A DNA stretch of 64,000 nt from the NCBI GenBank assembly GCA_024803745.1, contig JANJXV010000048.1, forward strand, positions 5,512,501-5,576,500, read 5' to 3'. Positions within the stretch are counted from its first letter, which is position 1. The number at the start of each line of letters is the position of its first letter. The translations under genes and the position numbers were made by a program. Origin of the DNA: Megascapheus bottae. Its lineage: Eukaryota > Chordata > Mammalia > Rodentia > Geomyidae. The notes under the pieces are model-generated. The model had not been told where the DNA came from and did not search any database. It saw only the letters and a program-made list of their open reading frames with translations. Shown here piece after piece: positions 36,461 through 46,929 of the stretch.

Positions 36461-39400
36461 TGAGGGTTACGGTTAGGGTTAGGGTTAGGATTAGGGTTAG
36501 GGTAAGGTTTAGGGTTAGGTTTAGGGTAAGGGTTAGGGTTAGGGTTAGGGTAAGGGTAAGGGTTAGGGTTAGGTTTAGGGTTAGGGTTAGGTTTAGGATT
36601 AGGGTAAGGGTAAGGGTTAGGGTTACGGTTAGAGTTAGGGTTAGGGTAAGGGTTAGGTTAAGGTTAAGGGTTAGGGTTAGGTTTAGCGTTAGGGTAAGGA
36701 TAAGGGTTAGGGTTAGGGTTAGGGTTAAGGTAAAGGTAAGTGTAAGGGTTAGGGTTAGGTTACCATTAGGTTTAGCGTAAGGGTTAGGGTTAGGTTTAGG
36801 ATTAGGGTAAGGTTTTGCTTTAGGGTTAGTGTTAGGGTTAGGGTTAGGGTAATGGTAAGGGTTAGGGTTAGGGTTAGGGTTAGGTTTAGGGTTAGGGTAA
36901 GTGTTAGGGTTAGGTTTAGGGTTAGGGTAGGGGATAGAGTAAGGGTAAGTGTTATGGTTAGGGTTAGAATAAGGGTAAGGGTTAGGGTTAGGGTTAGGGT
37001 TACGGGTTAGGGTTAGGGTTAGTTTTAGGGATATGGTTAGGTTTAGGGTTAGGGTTAGGGTAAGGGTTAGGGTTAGGGTTAAGGTTAGGGTTAGGTTTAG
37101 GGTTAGGTTTAGGGTAAGGGTTAGGTTTAGGGTTATGGTTAGTGTTAGGTTTAGGGTTAGGGTTGGGGTAAGGGCAAATGTTAGGGTTAGGGTTAGGGTT
37201 AAGGTTAGGGTTAGGGTTAGGCTTAGTGTTAGGATTAGGGTTAGGGTATGGGTAAGTGTTAGGGTTAGGTTAGGGTTAGGGTTAGGATAAGGGTAAGGGT
37301 TAGGGTTAGGGTTAGGTTTAGGTTTAGGGTAAGGGTTAGGGTTAGGTTTAGGGTAAGGGTAAGTTTTAGTGTAAGGGTTAGGGTTAGGTTTTTGGTAAGG
37401 GTAAGAGTTAGGGTTAGGGTTAGGGTTAGGTTTAGGTTTAGTGTAAGGGTAAGGGTTAGGGTTAGGTTAGGGTTAGGGTAAGGGTTAGGGTTAGGGTGAG
37501 GTTTCGTGTTAGGGTAAGGATTGGAGTTATTGTTAGGGTAGGTTTGGGTTAGGGTTAGCATTACGGTTAGGGTTAGGGTTAGGGTAAGGTTAAGAATTTG
37601 GGTTAGAGTTTGGGTTTTGGTTAGGGTTAGGGTTAGGGTTTGGGCCAGGGTTATTGTTAGGGTAAGGGTTAGGGTTAGTGTTAGGCTTATGTTTAGGGTT
37701 TGGGTTAGGGTTACGGCTAGGGTTAGGGTTAGGGTTAGGGTTAGGGCAAGGGTTATTTTTAGGGTAAGGGTTAGGGTTAGTGTCAGGGTTAGGTGTATGG
37801 TTTGGGTTAGGGTTACGGCTAGGGTAACCGTAAGGGTTAGGGTTAAGGTTAGGGTTAGAGTTAGGATTATGGTTAGGGTTAGGGTCATGGTAAGGCTTAC
37901 GGTTAGGTTTAGGTTTAAGGTTAGGGTAAGGGTAAGGGTTAGCTTTAGGGTTAGGGTTAGGGTAAGGGTAAGGGTTAGGGTTAGGTTTATGTTTAGGGTT
38001 AGGGTAAGGGTAAGGGTAAGGGTTAGGGTTACGGTTAGGGTTAGGGTAAGGGTTAGGGTTAGGGTTGGGGTTAGGGTTAGGGTAAGGGTTAGGGTTAGGG
38101 TTAGGGTTAGCTTTAGGATTAGGGTTAGGTTTAGGGTAAGGGTTAGGGTTAGTGTTAGGGTTAGGTTTAGGTTTGGGGTTAAGGTAAGGGTTATAGTTCG
38201 GGTAAGGGTAAGGGTTAGGGTTAGGGTTAGGGTTAGGGTAAGGTTTAGGGTTAGGGTTAGGGTTAGGGTTAGAGTTATGTTTAGGTTTACGGTTAGGTTT
38301 TGGCTTCGGGTTAGGGTAAGGGTATGTGTTAGGGTTAGGGTTAGAGTTAAGGTTAGGGTTAGGGTTAGCGTTAGGGTAATGGTAAGGGTTACGGTTAGGG
38401 TTAGGGTTAAGACAAGGGTAAGAGTTAGGTTTAGAGTTATGGCTAGGGTAAGGTTTAGGGTTAGGTTTAGGGTAAAGGTAAGGTTTAGGGTTAGGTTTAG
38501 GGTTAGGGTTAGGGTTAGGGTAAGGGTAAGGGTTAGGGTTAGGGTTAGGGTTAGGTTAAGGATTAGGGTAAGGTTGAGGGTTAGCGTTAGGTTTAGGGTT
38601 AGGGTTAGGGTAATGGTTAGGGTTAGGGTTAGGTTTAGGATTAGGGTAAGGGTAAGTGTTAGGGTTAGGGTTATGGTTAGGTTTAGTGTTAAGGTTAGGG
38701 TTAGGGTAAGGGTTAGGGTAGTGTTAGGGTTAGAGTTAGGGTTAGGTTTAGGGTAAGGGTAACGGTTAGGGTTAGAGTTAGGGTTAAGGTTAGGGTTAGG
38801 GTTAGCGTTAGGGTAAGGGTAAGTGTTAGGGTTAGGGTTAAGGTAAGGTTAATGGTTAGGGTTAGTGTTAGGGTTATGGTTAGAGTTAGGGTTAGGTTTA
38901 GGTTTTTTGGAAGGGTAAGGTTTAGGGTTAGGATTGGGGTTAGGGTTAGGGTTAGGTTTAGGGTAAGGGAAAGGTTTAGGGTTAGGGTTAGGGTTAGGTT
39001 CAGGTTTAGGATAAGGGTAAGAGTTACGGTTAGGGTTAGGGTTAGGATAAGTGTAAGGGTTAGGGTTAGGGTTAGGGTTAGTGTTAGTGGTTAGGGTTGG
39101 GGTTAGGGTTAGGTTTATGTTTGGGCTTAGGGTTACATAAGGGTAAGGGTTAGAGTTAATGTTAGTGTTAGGTTTAGGGTTCGGGTTACTGTTAGTTTTA
39201 GGGTTAGGGTTCGGATAATGGTAAGGTTTAGGGTTAGGGTTAGGGTTAGGTTTAGGGTTAGGTTTAGGGTAAGGGTAAGGGATAGGATTAGGGTTAGGGT
39301 TAAGGTTAGGTTTAGGGTAAGGGTAAGAGTTTGTGTTAGAGTTTGGGTTTCGGTAAGGGTTAGGGTTAGGGTTAGGGGTAAGGTTAGGGTTAGGTTTAGG

Positions 39401-40236
39401 GTGAGGGTAAGGGTTTGTGTTAGGGTTAGGGCCAGGGTTATTGTTAGGGTAAGGGTTAGGGTTAGTGTTAGGGTTAGGTTTAGGGTTAGTGTTAGTGTTA
39501 GGGTTAGGGTTAGGGTAAGGGTAAGGGGTATGGTTAAGGTTAGGGTTAGAGTTAGGATTATCGTTAGGGTTAGTGTCAGGGTTAAGGGTTACGGTTAGGT
39601 TTAGGTTTAGGGTTATGGTAAGGGTAAGGGTTATGTTTAGGGTTATGTTTAGGTTTACGGTTAGGGTTATGGTTAGGGTTAGGGTAAGGATAAGGGTTAG
39701 GGATAAGATTATGATTAGGGTTAGGGTTAGGTTTAGGGTTAAGTTTAGGGTTAGGGTTTGGGTAAGGGTAAGGGTTAGGGTTAGGTTTAGGATTAGGGTT
39801 AGGGTAAGGGTAAGGGTAAGGGTAAGGGTTAAGGTTAGGCTTAGGTTTAGGGTTAGGGTAAGGGTAAGGGTTAGGGATAGGGTTAGGGTTAGGGTTAATT
39901 TTAGGGTTAGGGTTAGGGTAAGGTTTAGGGTTAGGGTTAGGGTTAGTGTTATGTTTAGGGTTAGGTTCTGGTAAGGGCAATTATTAGGGTTAGGGTTAGG
40001 GTTAAGGTTAGCGTTAGGGTTCGGGATAGTGTTAGGGTTAGGGTTAGGGTAAGGGTAAGGGTTATGTTTAGGTTTAGGGTTAGGGTAAGGGTAAGTGTTA
40101 GGGTTAGGTTAGGGATAGGATGAGGGTAAGGGTTAGGGTTAGGGTTAGGGTTAGGTTTGGGGTAAGGGTTAGGGTTAGGTTTAGGGTAAGGGTAAGTTTT
40201 AGTGTTAGGGTTAGGGTTAGGTTTTTGGTAAGGGTA

Positions 40237-40267
<31 letters not shown>

Positions 40268-40370
40268 TGGTTAGGGTTAGGTTTCGTGTTAGGGTAAGGA
40301 TTAGAGTTAGGGTTAGGGTAAGGTTAGGTTAGGGTTAGCATTAAGGTTAGGGTTAGGGTTAGGGTAAGGG

Positions 40371-43300
40371 TAAGAATTTGGGTTAGAATTTGGGTTTGGG
40401 TAAGGGTTAGGGTTAGGGTTTGGGGTAAGGTTAGGGTTAGGGTAAGGGTAAGGGTAAGGGTTAGGTTTAGGGTTAGGGCCAGGGTTATTGTTAGGGTAAG
40501 GTTTAGGATTGGTGTTAGGGTTAGGTTTAGGGTTTGGGTTAGGGTTACGGCTAGGGTAAGGGTAAGGGTTAGGGTTAAGGTTCGTGTTAGAGTTAGGATT
40601 ATGGTTAGGGTTAGGGTCAGGGATAGGGTTAGTGTTAGGGTTAGGGGTTAGGGTTAGGGTTAGTGTTATGTTTAGGGTTGGGTTAGGGTTAGGTTTAGGT
40701 TTAGGGTTAGGGTAAAGGCAAGGTTTAGGGTTAGGGTTAGGGTTAGGTTTAGGGTTAGTGTTAGGGTTAAGTTTAGGGTTAGGATAAGGGTAAGAGTTTG
40801 GGTGAGAGTTTGGGTTTGTGTAAGGGTTAGGGTTAGGGTTAGGGGTAAGGTTAGTGTTAGGTTAGGGTAAAGGTAAGGGTTAGGTTTGGGTCAGGGCCAG
40901 CGTCATTGTTTGGGTCAGGGTTAGGGTTAGTGTTAGGGTTAGGTTTAGAGTTAGGGTTAGGATTAGGGTTAGGGTCAGGGTAAGGGTTACGGTTAGGTTT
41001 AGCTTTACGTTTAGGGTAAGTGTAAGGGTTAGATTTAGGGTTAGGGTTAGGTTTACGGTTAGGGTTATGGTTAGGGTTAGGGTAAGGATAAGGGTTAGGG
41101 TTAAGGTTAGATTTAGGGTTAGGGTTAGGGTAATGATAAGGGTTAGGGTTAAGGTTAGGATTAAGATTAGGGTTAGGTTTAGGGTTAAGGTTAGGGTTAG
41201 GGTTAGGGTTAGGGTAAGGGTAAGGGTTAGGGTTAGGTTTACGGTTAGGTTTAGGGTAAGGGCAAGGGTAAGTGTTAGGGTTAGGATTAGGGTTATGTTT
41301 AGGGTTAGGGTAAGGGCAAGGGTTAGGGTTAGGATTAGGGTTAGGTTTAGGGTTAGGCTTAGGGTTAAGGTTAAGGTTAGGGTAAGGGTAAAGGTTAGGG
41401 TTAGGATTAGGGGAAGGGTTAGGGTTCGCGTTAGGGTAAGGGTAAGGGCATGTGTTAGGGTTAGGGTTAGGGTTATGTTTATGGTTACGCTTAGGGTTAG
41501 GGTTAGGGTTAGGGTAAGGGTATGTGTTAGGGTTAGGGTTAGGGTTAAGGTTAGGGTTAGGGTTAGCGTTAGGGTAAGGGTAAGGGTTAGGCTTATGGTT
41601 AGGGTTAAGATAAGGGTGAGGGTTATGCTTAGGGTTAGGGTTAGGATTAGGATTAGGGTAAGGTTTAGGGTTAGGTTTAGGGTAAGGGTAAGGGTTAGGG
41701 TTAGGGTTAGGGTAAGGGTAAGGGTTAGGGTTAGGTTTAGGGTTAGGGTTAGGTTTAGGATTAGGGTAAGTGTAAGGGTTAGGGTTACGGTTAGATTTAG
41801 GGTTAGGGTAAGGGTTAGGGCAAGGTTAAGGGTTAGGGTTAGGGTTAGGGTTAGGGTTAAGGTAAGGGTAAGGGTTAGGGTTGGTTTCCGTTAGGTTTAG
41901 GGTAAGGCTTAGGGTTAGGTTTAGGATAAGGGTAAGGTTTCGGTTTAGGGTTAGGGTTAGGGTTAGGGTTAGGTTAACGGTAAGGGTTAGGGTTAGGTTT
42001 AGGGTTAGGTTTAGGGTTAGGTTTAGGGTTAGGGTAAGTGTTACTGTTAGGGTTAGGGTTAGGGTAGGGGACAGGGTAAGGGTAAGTGTTAGGGTTAGGG
42101 TTAGAATAAGGGTAAGGATTAGGGTTAGGTTTAGGGTTAGGGTAAGGGTTAGGGTTAGGGTTAAGGTTAGGGTTAGGTTTAGGGTTAGGTTTAGGGTAAG
42201 GGTTAGGGTTAAGGTTAGTGTTAGGTTTAGGGTTAGGGTTATGGTAAGGTTAGGGGTAGGGTTAGCATTAAGGTTAGGATTAGGGTTAGGGTAAGGGTAA
42301 GGGTTATGGTTAAGTTTAGGTTTAGGGTAAAGGTATGTGTTAGGGTTAGGTTAGGGTTAGGGTTAGGATAAGGGTAAGGGTTAGGGTTAGGGTTAGGGTT
42401 AGGTTTAGGGTAAGGGTTAGGGTTAGGTTTAGGGTAAGGGTAAGTTTTAGTGTTAGGGTTAGGGTTAGGTTTTTGGTAAGGGTACTGGTTAGGGTTAGGG
42501 TTACGGTTAGGTTTAGGTTTAGGGTAAGGGTAAGGGTTAGGGTTAGGGTTAGGGTTAGGGTAAGGGTTAGGGTTAGAGTTAGGTTTCGTGTTAGGGTAAC
42601 GATTAGAGTTAGGGTTACGGTAAGGTTAGGGTTAGGGTTAGCATTAAGGTTAGGGTTCGGGTTAGGGTAAGGGGAAGAATTTGGGTTAGAGTTTGGGTTT
42701 AGGTAAGGGTTAGGGTTAGGGTTAGGGGTAAGGTTAGGGTTAGGGTTAGGGTAAGGGTAAGGGTTAGGCTTAGGGTTAGGGCCAGGGTTATTGTTAGGGT
42801 AAGGGTTAGGGTTAGTGTTAGGTTTAGGTTTAGGGTTTGGGTTAGGGTTACGTCTAGGGTAAGGGTAAGGGTTAGGGTTAAAGTTAGGGTTAGAGTTAGG
42901 ATTATGGTTAGGGTTAGGGTCAGGGTAAGGGTAAGGGTTAGGTTTAGGGTTTGGGTTAGGTTTAGGGTTACCTTTATGGTTAGGGATAGGGTAAAGATAA
43001 GGGTTAGGGTTATGCTTAGGGGTAGGGTTAGGTTTAGATTTAGGGTTAAAGTTTGGTTTAGGGTTAGGGTAATGGTGAGGGTTAGGGTTAGGTTTAGGGT
43101 TAAGGTTAGGGTAAGGGTAAGGGTAAGTGTTAGGGTTAGCGTTAGGGTTAGGGGAAGGGTTAGGGTTAGGTTTGGGGTTAGGGTTAGGGAAAGGTTTAGG
43201 GTTAGGGTTTGGCTTAGGTTTAGGGTTAGGGTTAGAGTTAAGGTAAAGGATAGGGTTAGGGTTAGGGTTAGGTTTAGGGTTGGAGTTAAGGTTAGGGTTA

Positions 43301-44690
43301 TGGTTAGTGTAAGGGTAAGGGTTAGGGTTAGGGTTAGGGTAAGGGTATGTGTTAGGGTTAGGGTTAGAGTTAAGGTTAGGGTTAGGTTTAGCGTTAGGGT
43401 AAGGGTGAGGGTTACAGTTAGGGTTACGTTTAAGATAAGGGTAAGGGTTAGGTTTAGGGTTATGGTTAGGGTAAGGTTTAGGGTTAGGTTTAGGATAAGG
43501 GTAAGGTTTAGGGTTAATGTTAGGGTTAAGGTTAGGGTTAGTGTAAGGGTAAGGGTTAGGTTTAGGGTTAGGGTTAGGTTAAGGATTAGGATAAGGGTGA
43601 GGGTTAGGGTTAGGTTTAGGGTAAGGGTTAGGGTTAGGGTTAGTTTTAGGGTAGGGTAAGGGTAAGTGTTAGGGTAAGTGTTAGGATAGGCTGAGGGTTA
43701 GGGTTAGAGTTAGGGTTAGGTTTAGGGTAAGGGTAAGGGTTATTGTTAGAGTTAGGATTAAGGTTAGGGTTAGGGTTAGCGTTAGGGTAAGGGTAAGTGT
43801 TAGGGTTAGGGTTAAGGTAAGGTTAAGGGTTAGGGTTAGTGTTAGGGTTATGGTGAGGGTTAGGGTTAGGGTTAGGTTTAGTGGAAGGGTAAGTTTTAGG
43901 GTTAGGATTGGGGTTAGGGTTAGGGTTAGGATAAGTGTAAGGGTTAGGGTTAGGGTTTGGGTTAGTGTTAGGGGTTAGGGTTATGGTTAGGGTTAGGTTT
44001 GGGGTTAGGGTTACATAAGGGTAAGGGTTAGGGTTAGGGTTAGTGTTAGGTTTAGGATTCGGTTTAGGGTTAGGTTTAGGGTTAGGGTTAGGTTAAGGGT
44101 AAGGTTTAGGGTTAGAGTTAGGGTTAGGTTTAGGGTTAGGGTTAGGGTAAGGGTAAGGGTTAGGGTTAGGGTTAGGGTTAAGGTTAGGTTTAGGGTAAGA
44201 GTAAGAGTTTGGGTTAGAGTTTGGTTTTCGGTAAGGGTTAGGGTTAGGGTTAGGGTTAAGGTTAGTGTTAGGTTTAGGGTAAGGTAAGGGTTAGGGTTAG
44301 GGTAAGGGCCATGGTTATTGTTAGGGTAAGGGTTAGGGTTATTGTTAGGGTTAGGTTTAGGGTTAGGGTTAGCGTTAGGGGTAGGTTTAGGGTAAGGGTA
44401 AGGGTTAGGGTTAGGGTTAAGTTTAGGGTTAAGTTTAGGGTTGGGGTTAGGGTAAGGGTAAGGGTTAGGGTTAGGTTTAGGGTTAGGGTTAGGGTACGGA
44501 TAAGGGTAAGGGTAACGGTTGAGGTTAGGTTTAGGTTTAGGGTTAGGGTAAGGGTAAGGGTTAGGGATAGGGTTAGGGTTAGGGTTAAGGTTACGGTTAG
44601 GGTTAGGGTTAGGGTTAGGTTTACGGTTAGGGTTAGGGTAAGGGTAAGGGTTAGGGTTAGGGTTAGGTTTAGGGTTAAGTTTTGTGTTAG
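40371..44690 (+). repeat. Family 2 large block, copy 2
   Basis: Colinear with the block starting at 34881. Marks: AAGAATTT 40371, AAGAGTTT 40791, GGGTCAGGGTAAGGG about 40975, ATGTTTATGGTTACGC 41475, TTAGCATTA 42637, AAGAATTT 42676, TTACATAAGGG about 44010, AAGAGTTT 44202. Offsets to copy 1 fall from 5490 at the left to about 4880 at the right. GGGCCAGGGTTATTG lies at 40476 and 42779, and the variant GGGCCATGGTTATTG at 44306. Confidence 0.75.
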
Positions 44691-44795
44691 GGTTAGGGTT
44701 AGGGTTAGGGTTAGGGATATGTTTAGGAGTAGGGTAAGGCTAAGGGTTAGGTTTAGAGTTAGGGGTAGGGTAAGGGTTAGGGTTGCCGTAGGGTT
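44690..44795 (+). repeat. Direct repeat of about 100 bp, copy 1 (220-bp spacing)
   Basis: TTTAGGAGTAGGGTAAGGC at 44722 and GGGTTGCCGTAGG near 44780 recur 220 bp downstream with constant spacing. The sequence between the two copies is not part of the repeat. Confidence 0.8.
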
Positions 44796-44909
44796 AGGGT
44801 TAGGGTTAGGGTTAGGTTTAGGGTTAGGGTTACGGTTACGGTTAGGTTCAGTGTAAGGGTAAGGTTATGGTTAGGGTGGGGGTTAGGCTTAGGGTTAGGG
44901 TTAGGGTAA

Positions 44910-45013
44910 GGGTAAGGGTTAGGGTTAGGGTTAGGGTTATATTTAGGAGTAGGGTAAGGCTAAGGGTTAGGGTTAGAGTTAGGGGTAGGGTAAGGGTTAG
45001 GGTTGCTGTAGGT
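44910..45013 (+). repeat. Direct repeat of about 100 bp, copy 2 (220-bp spacing)
   Basis: Partner of the preceding repeat, with TTTAGGAGTAGGGTAAGGC at 44942 and GGGTTGCTGTAGG near 45000. It differs by a few substitutions (CCG to CTG, GTTTAGAG to GGTTAGAG). Confidence 0.8.
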
Positions 45014-46929
45014 TTAGGTTTAGGTTAAGGGTAAGTGTTAGGGTTAGGGTTAGGGTTAGGATAAGGGTAAGGGTTAGGATTAGGTTTAGGGTTAGGGTAA
45101 AGTTAATGGTTAAGTTTATGGTTAGTGTTAGTGTTATGTTTAGGGTTAGGGTAAGGGTAAGTGTTAGGGATAGGGTTAGGGTGAGGTTTAAGGTTAGGGT
45201 TAGGGTAAGGGTAAGGATTAGTTTTAGGGTTAGGGTAAAAGTGACCTTAAGGTTAGGGTTAGGTTTAGGGTTAGGGTAAAGGTAATGGTTAAGGTTAGGG
45301 TTAGGGTTAGTGTTAGGTTTAGGGTTAGGGTAAGGGTAAGTGTTAGGGATAGGGTTAGGGTTAGGTTTAAGTTTAGGGTTAGGGTTAGGGTTAGATTTAG
45401 GTTTATGGTTAGGGTAAGTGTAAGGGTTAGGGTTAGGGTTAGCGTTATGGTTAAGGTTAGGGTTAGTGTTAGGTTTAGGGTTAGGGTTAGGGTAAGGGTA
45501 AAGGTTAGTGTTAGGGTTAGGGTTAGGTTTAGGGTTGGGATTAAGGTTAGGGTTACGTTTAGGGTAAGGATAAGTGTTAGGTTTAGGGTTAGGGTTAGCG
45601 TTCGGGTAAGGGTAAGTGTTAGGGTTAGGGTTAGGGTTAAGGTAAGAATAAGGCTTAGGGTTAGGGTAAGGGTTAGGGTTAGGGTTAGGGTAAGGTAAGG
45701 TTTAGGGTTAGGTTTAGGGTTAGGGTTAAGGTAAGGGTAAGGGGTAGGGTTAGTGTTAGGGTTAGGGTTAGGGTTAGGATTAGGGTTAGGTTTAGGATAA
45801 GGGTAAGGGTTAGGGTTAGGGTTAGGGTAGGGGTTAGGGTAAGTGTTAGGGTTAGGGTAAGGGTTAGGGTTAGGGGTTAGGCTTAGTTTTAGGGTTAGGT
45901 TAAGGGTTAGGGTTAGGGTTAGGGTTAGGATAAAGGTTAGGGTTAGGGTTAGGGTTAGAGTTAGGGTAAGGGTAATTTTAAGGGTTAGGGTTACGGTTAG
46001 GGTTAGGGTAAGGGTTAGGGTTAGGTTTAGCGTTGGGGTTAAGGTTAGGGTTAGGGTTAGGTTTAGGGTGAGGGAATGGGTTAGGGTTAGGGTTTGGGTA
46101 AATGTTAGGGTTAGGGTTAGGGTTATGGTAAGGGTTAGGGTTAGGGGTTAGGGTAAGTTTTAGGGTTTGGTCTAGGTGTTAGGGTTAGGGTTAGGGTTAG
46201 CGTTAGGTTTAGGGTTCCGGTTAGGGTAAGGGTTAGGGTTAGGCTTAGGGTTAGGGTTCGCGTTAGGTTTAGGGTTTGAGTTAGGGTAAGGGTAAGGGTT
46301 AGGGTTAGGGTTAGGGTTAGGGATAGGTTTAGTGTAAGGGTTACGGTTAGGTTTAGCGTTGGGGTTAAGTTTAAGGTTAGGGTTAAGATAAGGGTAAAGG
46401 TTAGAGTTAGGGTTAGGGTTAGGTTTTGAGTAAGGGTTAGGGTTAGGTTTAGGGTAAGGGTCAGTTTTAGGGTTTTGGTTAGGGTTAGGGTTAGGTTTAG
46501 GGTAAGGGAAAGGGTTAGGGTTAGGTTTAGTTTTTGGGTAAGGGTAAGGTTTAGGGTTAGGTTTAGGGTTAGGATTAGGGTAAGGGTTAGGGTTAGGGTT
46601 AGGGTAAGGGTAGGGGTTAGGGTAAGGGTAAGTGTTAGGGTTAGGTTTAGGGTTAGGATAAGTGTAAGGGTTAGGGTTATTGTTAGTGTTAGGGTTAGGG
46701 GTTAGGGTTAGGGTTAGGGTTCGGGTTAGGTTTGGGGTTAGCGTTACCTAAGAGTAATGTTTAGGGTTAGGGTTAGGGTTAGTGTTAGGTTTAGGGTTCG
46801 GGTTAGGGTTAGGTTAAGGTTTAGGGTTAGGGTAAGGGCAAGGTTTAGGGTTAGGGTTAGGGTTAGGGTTAGGGTTAGGGCAAGGGTAAAGGGGATGGTT
46901 AGAGATAGGGTTTGGGTAAAGTTAAGGGT
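45014..46929 (+). repeat. Diverged array between family 2 blocks
   Basis: Degenerate TTAGGG. The part at 45160-45640 matches 49.0-49.7 kb: GTGTTAGGGATAGGG, AATGGTTAAGG at about 45284/49097, and TTTAGGGTTGGGATTAAGG at 45528/49561. The offset changes from about 3813 to 4033, so about 220 bp has been gained on the right. Near 46600-46750 it resembles 38.98-39.14 kb and 43.9-44.0 kb. No gene is seen. Confidence 0.65.

Larger units (their letters stand above)
34881..40370 (+). repeat. Family 2 large block, copy 1 (about 5.5 kb)
   Basis: Ordered marks: AAGAATTT 34881, AAGAGTTT 35301, GGGTCAGGGTAAGGG about 35489, ATGTTTATGGTTACGC 35864 and 36349, TTAGCATTA 37556, AAGAATTT 37591, TTACATAAGGG about 39130, AAGAGTTTGTG 39325. 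The same order appears in copy 2 starting at 40371. Copy 1 is longer, mostly because of the internal 485-bp tandem duplication. The copies are clearly related but more diverged than the 13.8-kb pair. Confidence 0.75.

Noticed and set aside
39582..39980. Pro-Asn-rich frame on the - strand
   Set aside because: This is CCT-AAC translated in another frame; no gene features.
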